Positions 49,912-59,408 are shown, counted from the stretch's first letter. The stretch: 64,000 nucleotides of DNA from Nocardia sp. BMG51109 (GCF_000526215.1 NZ_JAFQ01000004.1:2294001-2358000), one strand, 5' to 3'. Program-made: numbers and translations. The notes: a model not told the origin generated them from the letters alone.

Positions 49912-51159
49912 ATGATGGAGCATCACGACGCGGTAGTCCTGGACATTCAGGGCGCCGACATCCAGGGCGAGGCCGCACGCCTGCGCGAACGCGGACCGAT
50001 CGTCCGCGTTGTGCTGCCGGAGGGCGTCCCGGCCTGGTCGGTGACCGACCACCAGATTCTGCGCAGCCTGCTACTCGACCCGCGGGTGTCGAAGGACTCG
50101 CGCCAGCACTGGCCGGCCTTCATCAACGGCGAGATCGGTCCGGACTGGCCGTTGTTCACGTGGGTGGCGGTGAACAACATGTTCACCGCCTACGGCGACG
50201 ACCACGCCCGGCTACGGAAACTGGTCCGGCCCGCGTTCACCCGGCAGCGGATGGAGGAGATGCGGCCGCGCGTCGAGGCGATCGCCACCGACCTGCTGGG
50301 CCGGCTGGCGCAGACGCCCGCGGGCCAACCGGCCGACCTGCGGGAGGGCTTCTGCTATCCGCTGCCGATCCGGGTCATCACGGAGTTGATGGGCGTTCCC
50401 GAATCGCTGGGGCCGGGCCTGCGCACGTGCGTGGACGGCATCTTCGACACCTCGCTGACCCCGGAGCAGGCGCAGGCCAACTTTCTCGAGATGCAGCGCA
50501 TCCTGCGTGAGCTCGTCGCCTACCGCCGTGCCACCCCGGGCGACGACATGACCAGCGTGCTGGTCGCGCACCGGGACGAGGAGGACGGCTCCCAGCTGAC
50601 CGAGCAGGAGCTCGTCGACACCCTGCTGCTGGTCATCAGCGCCGGGCACGAGACCACCGTCAACCTGCTCGACCAGGCCATCTATCTGCTGCTCACGGCG
50701 CCGGACCAGCGAGCCCACGTGGTCTCGGGCGAGGTCTCCTGGAGCGAACTGGTCGAAGAGGCGCTGCGGTTCGAGGCCCCGGTCGCGAATTTGCCGCTGC
50801 GCTTCGCCGTCGACGACATCACGATCGATACGGCCGCGGGCCCCGTCCACATCGCGAAGGGCGAGGCCATCCTCGCCTCCTACGCCGCGGCCAACCGCGA
50901 CCCGCAGGTCTTCGGCGCCACCGCCGGCGAATTCGACGTGACCCGGAAAACCAAGGACCACTTGGCATTCGGCTGGGGACGGCACCTGTGCCTGGGCGCG
51001 GCACTGGCGCGGCTGGAAGCCGGAATCGCCCTGAAGTCCCTTTTCGAGCGCTTCCCCGAGATGACCTTGGCGACCGGACCGGCGGAACTGGGTACGGTTC
51101 CCGGATTCATCAGCAACGGCCATGGACGATTGCCGGTGATTCTGGCCGGACACGAGTAG
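49912..51159 (+). CDS. Canonical cytochrome P450 between two CYP157-like genes
   Basis: 415-residue P450 with every classical motif: I-helix [13 protein letters not shown]-helix [10 protein letters not shown] (ExxR) and heme loop [31 protein letters not shown] lies just upstream of two consecutive ATGs (49912 and 49915); the second has the better spacing. In Streptomyces conservons a CYP157 is followed by a canonical CYP154, so by context this may be the CYP154-type partner; family membership cannot be fixed without alignment. No ferredoxin gene is linked. Confidence 0.93.
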   Translation: MMEHHDAVVLDIQGADIQGEAARLRERGPIVRVVLPEGVPAWSVTDHQILRSLLLDPRVSKDSRQHWPAFINGEIGPDWPLFTWVAVNNMFTAYGDDHARLRKLVRPAFTRQRMEEMRPRVEAIATDLLGRLAQTPAGQPADLREGFCYPLPIRVITELMGVPESLGPGLRTCVDGIFDTSLTPEQAQANFLEMQRILRELVAYRRATPGDDMTSVLVAHRDEEDGSQLTEQELVDTLLLVISAGHETTVNLLDQAIYLLLTAPDQRAHVVSGEVSWSELVEEALRFEAPVANLPLRFAVDDITIDTAAGPVHIAKGEAILASYAAANRDPQVFGATAGEFDVTRKTKDHLAFGWGRHLCLGAALARLEAGIALKSLFERFPEMTLATGPAELGTVPGFISNGHGRLPVILAGHE

Positions 51160-51364
51160 CCGCGCGGACCGGCGTGGGGGCACGGGTGCGATCATGCTGT
51201 GCCCCAACGGTTCACCGTAGTCGCGGCCGATCCCGGCAGGGCCGGCCGCGCACGGCTCGGCCCAGCAACGGCACGGTTTCGGCGTCAGCACCCTTCGAGC
51301 ATGCGGGCGACGCTGGGCCTCTGCTTGGGTACTATGCTGCCGCAGCCGATTTCAAGGAGACCAC

Positions 51365-52615
51365 GTGTATCCGCAGCACACGCATCAGGGTGCTACCGCC
51401 AACTCAATGTCGTCGATCGAGCTCGTAGGTCCTCGAATCCCCATTTACAGTCCGGAATTCGCGGCCGACCCGCACGGGTTCTACCGCCGGATGCGCAGCG
51501 ATTACGGACCGCTGGTGCCGATCGAGATGTGGCCGGGCGTGCCGGCAACCCTGGTCGTCAAATATGGCACAGCCGTACGAATTCTCAACGACTCGCACCA
51601 TTTTCCGGCCGATCCGAGTATCTGGCAGAAAACCGTACCGTCGGATATTCCGATCATGCCGATGATCGAATACCGGCCCAACGCGATTCGTACCAGCGGT
51701 GCGGAGCACACCCGCTACCGCAGTGCCCTGAACGACGCCTTGGCCGGTATCGACCTGAACTCGCTGCGCACCATGGTGGAGAACTCCGCCATCCCGATCA
51801 TCAACACGTTCTGCGAGGACGGGAATGCGGACCTGTTGAACCAGTACATCCTCCCGTTGGTCTTCTCCGTCTTCTGCGAGATGCTCGGCTGTCCACCGGA
51901 GATCGGTGAACGGGTCGCCACCGCCAGTGCCGCGATGTTCGACGGTGTGGACACCGACACCGTGAACGCGATCATGGGCCAGGCGCTGGTAGACCTCACC
52001 GCCCTGAAGCGCGCCCACCCGGCCGACGACGTCACCACGAGGCTGGTCCAGCATTCCACCGGAATGTCCGACGAGGAGATGGTGCACCAGTTGGTCCTGT
52101 TGTTCGCGGCCGGTGTCGAACCGCCGGTGAACCTGATCGCCAACACGCTGCTGCTGATGCTCACCGATATCCGTTTCACCAGCGAGGACAATAGGGTTCC
52201 GCTGTCGACGCGGACCGCACTCGACGAACGACTGGCGACCGACCCGCCGATGGCGAACTATTGCATCACCTATCCTCGCCAGCCCATTCTGATCGAGGAC
52301 GTATGGCTGCCGGCGGATCAGCCGGTGGTCATCAGTATGGCCGCATGTAATACGGATCCGGAGATGAACACGGGCGAATTTCTGGACAATGGCTGGAATT
52401 TGGCGTTCAGCACCGGCGACCATGCCTGTCCCGCACATGCCCGCCCGTACGGGATTCTGCTCGCGCAGGACGTTATCGATCAACTCCTGGATACCCTTCC
52501 GGAAATGAAACTGGCGGTTCCCGAAAATGATCTCCTCTGGCGCCCCGGCCCATTTCACCGAGCGTTGACGGCATTTCCTGTCGTTTTCCCGCCGTCCCCC
52601 CAGTTCGTCCTCTGA
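51365..52615 (+). CDS. Second CYP157-like cytochrome P450 lacking ExxR
   Basis: 416-residue protein clearly paralogous to the one at 48624: shared blocks include [34 protein letters not shown] and LLWRPGPFHRALTAFPVVFPPSP. The heme loop is NLAFSTGDHACPAHA with the Cys ligand. The I-helix reads LLFAAGVEPPVNLI (no acid-Thr), and the K-helix ALDERLATDPPMANYC lacks the Arg of ExxR. GTG 51365 follows AAGGAG by 5 nt. A 205-bp gap separates it from the canonical P450, so it may have its own promoter. No Cvn histidine kinase, Roadblock, DUF742 or GTPase genes are nearby. Confidence 0.88.
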   Translation: MYPQHTHQGATANSMSSIELVGPRIPIYSPEFAADPHGFYRRMRSDYGPLVPIEMWPGVPATLVVKYGTAVRILNDSHHFPADPSIWQKTVPSDIPIMPMIEYRPNAIRTSGAEHTRYRSALNDALAGIDLNSLRTMVENSAIPIINTFCEDGNADLLNQYILPLVFSVFCEMLGCPPEIGERVATASAAMFDGVDTDTVNAIMGQALVDLTALKRAHPADDVTTRLVQHSTGMSDEEMVHQLVLLFAAGVEPPVNLIANTLLLMLTDIRFTSEDNRVPLSTRTALDERLATDPPMANYCITYPRQPILIEDVWLPADQPVVISMAACNTDPEMNTGEFLDNGWNLAFSTGDHACPAHARPYGILLAQDVIDQLLDTLPEMKLAVPENDLLWRPGPFHRALTAFPVVFPPSPQFVL

Positions 52616-53331
52616 CGAAGTAGTTTTCTCGACCGCACTGTTGCGCGAGCGCCGGGGCGGGTGGCTGCCGAGGTCCCACCCGGCGCTCCGGTCGCGCTCG
52701 GTTGTGTTGGGCGGTAACAGCTTTCGCGGCGCTGGTGGGGAGCGTATCCGGCGGTGTGGAGGGCCGTGTCGGTGAGAACTGTTCGGGCCGACGGCCTTCG
52801 GCGAGCGGGGGCCGTGGGCGGAGCGCGAGCCGGTCCGGAACTACCGGTTCCGGACCCGACTCGACGATCGGCGCGTCGGAGATGTATCGCGCCGGTGATG
52901 ATCACTCCCGCCGCGTGCAGCCGCTCGCCCGGCCGCCCGGCGGCCCTCGGCAATATTGGGACGTACCACTAAGACCGGGCGCGCTCCACCCCAAATTTTT
53001 GTCACCGTTCGTGGTGAACTCCAACACGGTTTGTGTCACAATACAATTCGTGTCTCGATTGGGTCAAAGGCAACTCTGCGGCAACGAGGGTGTCGCAGTT
53101 CGACCCGACCGTAATAGCGGCCCGGCGGCGTACTCACGCTGTTTCCCGGCCGATACCGACCGATCGCCCGCCTCACCGGCGAAATCAGATCGAGCGACCG
53201 TGGCTTCGGGAACCGTTGCTGTGTTCCCGCGATTCACCGAGGGCCGGCGTCGGCTCTTCGAGGGCCTGGATCGGCCCGCGTCCGCTCCACCGCGCTGCGC
53301 GCGGAACCCGGTGGCCGGGTAGCGAACGACA

Positions 53332-53341
53332 TTCACGTGAA
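53332..53341. promoter_or_regulatory. Palindrome TTCACGTGAA, site 1
   Basis: Perfect 10-bp inverted repeat about 180 bp upstream of the acyl-CoA oxidase-like start. A related 14-bp site is centred 72 bp downstream. Confidence 0.45.
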
Positions 53342-53401
53342 GGTGGTGCATTGAACGTTTGACGGGTGATCGCCCGGCCCTCCCGCCTCGGTCCCCGGTC
53401 G

Positions 53402-53415
53402 TGTTCGCGTGAACA
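53402..53415. promoter_or_regulatory. Palindrome TGTTCGCGTGAACA, site 2
   Basis: 14-bp inverted repeat broken at one base pair, sharing the core TTC(A/G)CGTGAA with site 1. It lies about 107 bp before the ATG at 53523. Confidence 0.45.
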
Positions 53416-53522
53416 TGCGATCACAGCGGGCTCCGGTGCATCGAGGTCCGAAAGCGGTTGCCTCGAGTATGCCCGACGGTAGACGAGCGACCGCTGGGAT
53501 CGGAAAAATGTAGGAGGCAGTT

Positions 53523-55292
53523 ATGGCTACAAACGGCTACCGGGAACGCACATCGCTGGCGGAGCTTCTCCGGCACGGTGACCTGGAGTTCCACCAGCAA
53601 CTGCAACAGGTTCTGACCAACCCGGACTTCGCCGTCACCGAGCGGCAGAGTCAGGAGCAACGGCGGGAGAACGCCTATGATCACTTGCGGTATCTGGTCA
53701 AGGAGATCGGCAGCACTCGCGCCGTCGCCACCGATCTACCCGAGCTGTTCGCGGTCTTCGACTGGTCCGCGGTGCTGGCGACGGACCTGATCCCACTGAT
53801 CTCCGGCCACTACAACCTGGCCTCGGGCAGCCTGGCCACCCTGACCGATTCCGATTCCGCCGCACCGTATCTGCACGATCTGGACGACGCCTCCAGCATC
53901 GGCGTCATGCTGCTCACCGAGTACGGGTGCGGATCCAACATCGGATTCATGCAGACCACCGCGACCTGGGACGGTGACGGGTTCGTGCTCAACACCCCGA
54001 ACCCGCGGGCCCGGAAATTCATGCCCAGCGTCGGCATCCCGGTCGCCCGGGTCTGTGTCATCGGTGCGCGGTTCATCGATGCGGCGGGCGTCGATCAGGG
54101 CGTGCACCTGTTCACCGCGCGGCTGCGCGACGCCAACGGCGACCCGTGCCCCGGCGTGACGATCACCCAGCTCGATCATCAACCGCTGGTCATCATGGAC
54201 AACTCGGTCATCAGCTTCGACAATCTCCGGGTCGAGCGCGATGCCTGGCTGAGCAACGACCTGGCCACCATCGATGACGAGGGCGTGCTGACCTGGCGCG
54301 ACGAGAACAGCCGGAAGCGGGCCTTCTCCTCGGCGATCAGCCAGCTGACGGTCGGGCGGCTGGCCCTGTCGTCCTGCCTGAACGCCTCGGCCCGCGCCTC
54401 GCTCTACATCGCGCTGCGCTACGCCGCCAAGCGGGTGGTGCCGCTGACGCCGTTCGACAGCCCGCTCATGGCCGATATCCCGCACGTGCGCAACACTCTG
54501 CTCACCGACCTGGCGGGCACCGTCGCCCGGACCGTCTACGGCAACTCGATCAAGACCTTCCTGGCCGACAGCGATCTCACCGATCGCGACACCGTCGTGT
54601 CGGTGATGCTGGCCAAGCACTTCATCCAGCTGCACGCGCTGGATACGGTCACGCACTGCCGCATCAAGATGGGTGCGCAGGGCATGTTCAGCGCCAACCG
54701 GGTCGCCGGCTACCTGGGCGTCTGTCATGCGGCCATCACCGGGGAGGGCGACTGTCACGTCCTCGGTTCCGTCGCCGGTCGCGTCCTGGCCAGACAACTC
54801 GCCGGCAAACAGCCGCCGGAACCCGAGCTACACGACCCCGCCGACGCCGCCGACCGCATACGCCTGCTCAGCGCTCGTACTCTCACGATCGTGCAGGAGG
54901 CGCAGCAACATCTGGCGACGCCTGCGCTGGCCGACCGGTTGGCGGTCATCCCGGAGGCCCTGAACCTGGCCGAGGCATACTGCGCCGAAGAGGCCCTGAG
55001 CCTGCTCGACGCGCGAGCCGAATATCCCGAGATCGCCGCCGCGCGTGACGTTTTCGCGCTGCATTATCTCGACGAGCATGCCGCATGGTACCTCACCCAC
55101 GGCCTGCTCGACGTCGCCGCCGTCGAGACGATCAAGCGGCAGCTCGCCCGGGCCATCGACAACCTCGCCGACAACCTGCCCTCGTTACTGGACGCCTTCG
55201 GTTTCGACGACGAAATTCTGGACGCGCCGGTAATTTCCGACGATCTGCCCGCCGCGTGGGACGCCCGCTGCAACGACCCCCGCCGCAACTGA
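53523..55292 (+). CDS. Acyl-CoA dehydrogenase/oxidase family protein (ACOX-like)
   Basis: 589-residue flavoprotein with the oxidase-type long C-terminus. FAD/substrate blocks are MLLTEYGCGSNIGFMQTTATWDGDGFVLNTPNPRARKFMP, and the catalytic-base region is KMGAQGMFSANRVAGYLGVCHAAITGEGDCHVL with the Glu. A helical C-terminal half (residues ~430-580) matches acyl-CoA oxidases, which pass electrons to O2. AGGAGG precedes ATG 53523 by 6 nt. It has its own long upstream region. It may serve a specialised acyl chain linked to the P450 cluster, but no CoA ligase is adjacent. Confidence 0.87.
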   Translation: MATNGYRERTSLAELLRHGDLEFHQQLQQVLTNPDFAVTERQSQEQRRENAYDHLRYLVKEIGSTRAVATDLPELFAVFDWSAVLATDLIPLISGHYNLASGSLATLTDSDSAAPYLHDLDDASSIGVMLLTEYGCGSNIGFMQTTATWDGDGFVLNTPNPRARKFMPSVGIPVARVCVIGARFIDAAGVDQGVHLFTARLRDANGDPCPGVTITQLDHQPLVIMDNSVISFDNLRVERDAWLSNDLATIDDEGVLTWRDENSRKRAFSSAISQLTVGRLALSSCLNASARASLYIALRYAAKRVVPLTPFDSPLMADIPHVRNTLLTDLAGTVARTVYGNSIKTFLADSDLTDRDTVVSVMLAKHFIQLHALDTVTHCRIKMGAQGMFSANRVAGYLGVCHAAITGEGDCHVLGSVAGRVLARQLAGKQPPEPELHDPADAADRIRLLSARTLTIVQEAQQHLATPALADRLAVIPEALNLAEAYCAEEALSLLDARAEYPEIAAARDVFALHYLDEHAAWYLTHGLLDVAAVETIKRQLARAIDNLADNLPSLLDAFGFDDEILDAPVISDDLPAAWDARCNDPRRN

Positions 55293-55389
55293 TACCGGGG
55301 ACCCACCGATCCACGCCTGCGGCGTCGTCCGTGCACAGCGCCGTGCTCGGGTAGGTCGCCGCACCGGATGAACGACGATGCCGCCGGAC

Positions 55390-55414
55390 TCCTGTTCCGG
55401 TCCCTCGAACAGGA
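55390..55414. terminator. Hairpin between convergent oxidase and ABC genes
   Basis: TCCTGTTC-N9-GAACAGGA, an 8-bp perfect stem in the 186-bp gap between convergent genes. Confidence 0.55.
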
Positions 55415-55421
55415 ATTCGGC

Positions 55422-55455
55422 GGTATCTCTATACCTGCGGTATCTCTGTACCTGC
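55422..55455. repeat. 17-bp tandem repeat, two copies
   Basis: GGTATCTCTATACCTGC followed directly by GGTATCTCTGTACCTGC, one mismatch apart, in the gap after the terminator hairpin. Confidence 0.85.
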
Positions 55456-55478
55456 GGCCTCTGTGCGCACCGCTCGGA

Positions 55479-57365
55479 TCACACGGCCACCGGTTCCGGA
55501 TCGTCGTCGGTGGCGAACTGGGTGCGGTACAGCTCGGTGTAGCGGCCGCCCGCGCTCAGCAGCCGGGAGTGGGTGCCGCGCTCGACGATTCGGCCCTCCT
55601 CCAGCACCAGGATCTGGTCGGCGCTGCGGATCGTGGACAGGCGGTGGGCGATCACCAGCGATGTCCTGCCCTCCAGGGCCTCGGCCAGCGCCTCCTGCAC
55701 GGCCGCCTCCGAGGTGGAGTCCAGCGAGGCGGTGGCCTCGTCCAGGATGACCACCCGGGGCTGCTTGAGCAGCAGGCGGGCGATCGTCAGGCGTTGCCGC
55801 TCACCGCCGGAGAGCCGGTAGCCGCACTCGCCGACCACCGTATCCAGCCCGTCGGGCAGCGCGGCGACCAGCTCGTGCAGCCGGGCGCGGCGCAGCGCCT
55901 CCCACATGTCCGCGTCTGTCGCCTCCGGCCGGGCCAGGCGCAGATTGGCGCGGATGGAGTCGTGGAACAGGTGGCCGTCCTGGGTGACCAGGCCGACCGT
56001 GTCGTGAATCGAGCGACCGGTCAGCTCGCGCACATCCACGCCGTTCAGCCGCACCCCTCCGGAGTCGACGTCGTACAGTCGCGAAACCAATTGGGCGATG
56101 GTCGATTTCCCGGCGCCCGACGAGCCGACCAGGGCGACCATCTGCCCGGGCTCGGCGTGCAGCGAAATCCCGTGCAGCACCTCCACTCCGCCGCGCGCGT
56201 CCAGTGTGGCGACATCCTCCAGCGAGGCCAGCGACACCTTGTCGGCCGACGGGTAGCCGAAGCGGACATCGTCGAACCGCACCGAAACCGGCCCGGCAGG
56301 CACCGGTTTCGCGTCGGGAGCGTCCTGGATCAGCGGCTTCAGATCCAGCACCTCGAAGACCCGCTCGAAGCTGACCAGCGCCGACATGATGTCCACCCGG
56401 GCGCTGGCGAGTGCGGTCAGCGGGGTATAGAGGCGGGTCAGCAGCAGCGACAGCGCCACCACCGAGCCGGCGTCCAGCTGTCCGCGCAGCGCGTACCAGC
56501 CGCCGAGGCCGTAGACCAGCGCGACCGCCAGCGCCGACACCAGCGTCAGCGCCGTCACGAAGATCGTCTGCAGCATCGCCGTCCGCACGCCGATATCCCG
56601 CACGCGCCCGGCGCGCAGCGCGAACTCCGTCGACTCCTGCCGTGGCCGGCCGAACAGCTTCACCAGGGTGGCGCCCGGCGCGGAGAACCGCTCCGTCATC
56701 TGGCTGCTCATCGCGGCGTTCAGCTGGGCGGCCTCGCGCTGGATCTCGGCCACCCGCGACCCCATCCGGCGCGCGGGAAACATGAACAGCGGCAACAGGA
56801 TCAGCGCCAGCAGCGTGATCTGCCAGGACAGCCGCACCATCACCACCAGCGTGAGCAGCAGGGTGACGGCGTTGGTGACCACGCCCGACAGCGTGGTGCT
56901 GAAGGCGCGCTGCGCACCGATCACATCGCTGTTCAGGCGGCTGACCAGCGCGCCGGTCCGGGTGCGGGTGAAGAACGCTACGGGCAGCCGCTGCACGTGG
57001 TCGAAGACGGCCGTGCGCAGGTCCAGGATCAGGCCCTCGCCGATCCGCGCCGACAGCCAGCGGATCACGATGCCCAGCCCGGCGTCCAGCACCGCGACCG
57101 CGCCGATCACCGCCGCCAGCATGACCACCGACCCCGGCGCGGCATGGCCGACGATGCCGTCGACCACCTGGCCGGCCAGCACCGGATTGGCCACCGCCAA
57201 CAGCGCCGACGCGACGCTGAACGCCAGGAACCCGATCAGTTGCGGCCGGTGCGGCCGGGCGAAGCGCAGGATGCGCCGCGCCGTGGCGCGGCCGATCGCC
57301 CGCCGTTCCTGTGGTGCGTGTGCCTGCCGGTAGAGCTGACTCCACGCCTCCGACTCGATACTCAT
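55479..57365 (-). CDS. ABC exporter half-transporter (type IV, MsbA/LmrA-like)
   Basis: 628-residue fused permease-ATPase. Six helices in the first ~330 residues (LIGFLAFSVASALLAVANPVL, VVMLAAVIGAVAVLDAGLGIVI and others) are followed by an ATPase domain with Walker A GSSGAGKST, Q-loop VTQDGHLF, signature LSGGERQR, Walker B RVVILDEATASLD and the switch His in VIAHRLST. It should work as a homodimer exporting drugs or lipids. ATG 57365 is supported by GAAGGAG 8 nt upstream; the open frame to 57563 is leader. A MerR-type promoter lies at 57410-57440. Confidence 0.94.
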   Translation of the reverse strand: MSIESEAWSQLYRQAHAPQERRAIGRATARRILRFARPHRPQLIGFLAFSVASALLAVANPVLAGQVVDGIVGHAAPGSVVMLAAVIGAVAVLDAGLGIVIRWLSARIGEGLILDLRTAVFDHVQRLPVAFFTRTRTGALVSRLNSDVIGAQRAFSTTLSGVVTNAVTLLLTLVVMVRLSWQITLLALILLPLFMFPARRMGSRVAEIQREAAQLNAAMSSQMTERFSAPGATLVKLFGRPRQESTEFALRAGRVRDIGVRTAMLQTIFVTALTLVSALAVALVYGLGGWYALRGQLDAGSVVALSLLLTRLYTPLTALASARVDIMSALVSFERVFEVLDLKPLIQDAPDAKPVPAGPVSVRFDDVRFGYPSADKVSLASLEDVATLDARGGVEVLHGISLHAEPGQMVALVGSSGAGKSTIAQLVSRLYDVDSGGVRLNGVDVRELTGRSIHDTVGLVTQDGHLFHDSIRANLRLARPEATDADMWEALRRARLHELVAALPDGLDTVVGECGYRLSGGERQRLTIARLLLKQPRVVILDEATASLDSTSEAAVQEALAEALEGRTSLVIAHRLSTIRSADQILVLEEGRIVERGTHSRLLSAGGRYTELYRTQFATDDDPEPVAV

Positions 57366-57409
57366 CCGACCGCTCCTTCTCCTCCGGGTCATCGAACCCG
57401 AGGGCACCG

Positions 57410-57440
57410 ACACTAAGACCTCAACATTGGTTGAGGGCAA
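57410..57440 (-). promoter_or_regulatory. MerR-type promoter of the ABC exporter
   Basis: On the minus strand: -35 TTGCCC (57435-57440), a 19-bp spacer, then -10 TAGTGT (57410-57415). The spacer is almost filled by the 18-bp inverted repeat CCTCAAC-N4-GTTGAGG (57419-57436). The over-long spacer and this dyad, close to the SoxR box CCTCAAG-N4-CTTGAGG, are hallmarks of MerR-family activation. Confidence 0.65.
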
Positions 57441-57508
57441 GTGGTACCGCGGCCGGACCCGGTTCGCGGACGGCGAAATCCGCGGGAAGGAGCGGGAGCA
57501 GATCCCGG

Positions 57509-58711
57509 TTACCAGCTCAACGGGAGCGCCGTCGGCCCGCGCACCAGCAGGCCGATCTTCCACGACACCTCGTCGGCCGGCACGGCCAGCCGCAGCGACG
57601 GGAACCGTTGCAGCAGTGCGCCCATCGCGACCTGTAGTTCGATCCGGGCCAGCTGCGCGCCGACGCAGTGGTGGGCGCCGTGTCCGAACGCGACGTGCGG
57701 ATTGTGCGTGCGGGTGAGGTCGAGTCGCTCCGGATCCTCGAAGACGGCCTCGTCGCGATTGGCGGCCTGCATATTCACGAACACCGCCTCACCGGCCCGC
57801 ACCGTGACCCCGGCCAGCTCGACATCCTCGGTGGCGATCCGGGGTGACGAACCGCCCGAACCCAGCTGGACGTAGCGCAGCAGTTCCTCGATCGCGCCGC
57901 GCACCCGGTCCGGCCGCTCGCGCAGCAGTTCCCAGTGCTCCCGCTCGGTGAGCAGCAGGTAGGTGAAGTTGGCGATCTGGTTGGCGGTCGTCTCGTGGCC
58001 GCCGATCAGCAGGCCGATGCCCAGGTTGATCAGCTCGATCTCGCTCAGCCGATCGTCGTCGTCGCGCGCGGTGACCAGCGCGTGCAGCAGATCCTCGGAC
58101 GGGCGGCGGCGACGTTCCGCGATCAGCTCGGCGAGATACTCCTCCAGGGCCACGCGCCCGGCAATGATCTGCTCGCGGGTGTAGGCGGTGGTGGAGACGA
58201 TCATGTCGGAGAATTCCCGGAACCGGTGCTGGTCGCGCGGCGGGACGCCGAGTACCTCGCAGATCACCGTGACCGGCAGCGGCAGCGCGAAATCGCGCAC
58301 CAGATCGGTGGGCGGCCCGGCCCGTTCGATATCGCCCAGCAGCGCGTCCACGATCTCCTGCACGCGCGGGCGCAACAACTCGACCCGGCGGCCGGTGAAC
58401 GCTTTGGCGACCAGCTTGCGCAGCCTGCTGTGCTCCGGCGGATCCAGGCCGAGCAGCGAATCCGGCCGGGCCGGCGTCGGCGTCGTGCGCGGAACGTCCT
58501 CGCGCCCGGCCGCCGCGGCACGGCTGAACCGCCGGTCCGCGAGCACCAGCTTCACGTCCTCGTAGCGGGTGACCAGCCACCCCTCACCGCCGTAGGGCAG
58601 CAGAATGCGCGAAACCGGTTCCTCGCGGCGAAGCTTCGCGAACAGCGGATCGATGTCGAGACGGACCGGTTCGCCGAAGGGGAATCGGCGCACCTCGGTG
58701 TTGACGGTCAT
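57509..58711 (-). CDS. Cytochrome P450 (CYP105/107-like)
   Basis: 400-residue soluble P450 with canonical motifs: I-helix LIGGHETTANQIANF, K-helix IEELLRYVQLG, and heme loop HVAFGHGAHHCVGAQLARIELQVAM. The DPPEHSRLRKLVAKAFTGRRVE block is typical of CYP105/CYP107 enzymes that tailor or degrade xenobiotics and polyketides. A TetR operator lies 39 bp upstream and a TetR gene precedes it on the same strand; an ABC exporter follows. This suggests an inducible detoxification cassette. Confidence 0.94.
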   Translation of the reverse strand: MTVNTEVRRFPFGEPVRLDIDPLFAKLRREEPVSRILLPYGGEGWLVTRYEDVKLVLADRRFSRAAAAGREDVPRTTPTPARPDSLLGLDPPEHSRLRKLVAKAFTGRRVELLRPRVQEIVDALLGDIERAGPPTDLVRDFALPLPVTVICEVLGVPPRDQHRFREFSDMIVSTTAYTREQIIAGRVALEEYLAELIAERRRRPSEDLLHALVTARDDDDRLSEIELINLGIGLLIGGHETTANQIANFTYLLLTEREHWELLRERPDRVRGAIEELLRYVQLGSGGSSPRIATEDVELAGVTVRAGEAVFVNMQAANRDEAVFEDPERLDLTRTHNPHVAFGHGAHHCVGAQLARIELQVAMGALLQRFPSLRLAVPADEVSWKIGLLVRGPTALPLSW

Positions 58712-58749
58712 GCGGTCTTCCTTCCCCGGCGCCGGGTGGCCCCACCGAT

Positions 58750-58765
58750 GTAAGCAACTGCTTAC
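58750..58765. promoter_or_regulatory. TetR-type operator upstream of the P450
   Basis: GTAAGCA-AC-TGCTTAC, a perfect 7-bp dyad with a 2-bp centre, between the TetR stop and the P450 start. TTAAGAG and further TAC repeats nearby suggest an adjoining promoter. Confidence 0.65.
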
Positions 58766-58814
58766 TTACCTACGTTAAGAGACGGCGCGAGGCCCAGTCA
58801 ACGATCGAATCCGG

Positions 58815-59408
58815 TTATCGCGGTGGAAAATTCGTATCCGTCTGCTCCAGCAGCGCCTGGGCGGCGCGGAGCACATGGGCGGCAACCGCCGCCGGATCGG
58901 CGCTCGCCAGCGACTCGCGGCGGTGCACCGAACGCACCAGCCCGATGCCGAGCAGCCATGCCAGCAGCAGTTCGGCGCGCAGCTCGCCGTCCGGCCCGTC
59001 GGTGAGCGCGGACAGCTCGCGAACGTATTCGTCGCCCAGTTCCCGGCGAATCACCGAGGCGCTGGACTCGTGCCCGCTCGACCGCAGCGCGGCCTGTAGC
59101 CAATACGCCTGGGCCGGTTCGTCGACCGGTACCAGCGCGCGGGCCAGCAGCCGGGCGAACAGGCCGTCGGCGGGCCCGTCCGCGAGCAGTCGCCGGCCGC
59201 GGTCGGCGATCGCCGCCCGGAACAGGTCGTCCTTGGTGCCGAAGTACCGGAACAGCAGGGCCTGGTTCACGCCCGCGCGGGCCGCGATGTCCCGCACGGT
59301 CGCCCGCTCGTAACCCCGCTCCGCGAACGACTGCTGCGCCGCCGCCAGGATCGCCGCCCTGGTGGCGACCGCATCCCGCTTCCGGCCGCCCGGCTCGTTC
59401 GTCGCCAT
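58815..59408 (-). CDS. TetR-family regulator
   Basis: 197-residue repressor. HTH domain: TRAAILAAAQQSFAERGYERATVRDIAARAGVNQALLFRYFGTKDDLF. The C-terminal domain is the TetR_C_17-like type (LRSSGHESSASVIRRELGDEYVREL...LLAWLLGIGLVRSV). ATG 59408 is chosen because it opens the usual basic N-terminus (MATNEPGGRKRDAVATRAAIL). The GTAAGCA...TGCTTAC dyad between it and the P450 is the most likely target. Confidence 0.93.
   Translation of the reverse strand: MATNEPGGRKRDAVATRAAILAAAQQSFAERGYERATVRDIAARAGVNQALLFRYFGTKDDLFRAAIADRGRRLLADGPADGLFARLLARALVPVDEPAQAYWLQAALRSSGHESSASVIRRELGDEYVRELSALTDGPDGELRAELLLAWLLGIGLVRSVHRRESLASADPAAVAAHVLRAAQALLEQTDTNFPPR

Larger units (their letters stand above)
52616..53522. 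other. 907-bp gene-free region with palindromic sites
   Basis: No coding frame shows family features, and the open frames on both strands are Arg/Pro-rich shadows. An AT-richer patch (52990-53060) contains the palindrome TTGTGTCACAA (53031-53041) and is a promoter candidate. Two related palindromes lie at 53332-53341 and 53402-53415, upstream of the acyl-CoA oxidase-like gene. Confidence 0.5.
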
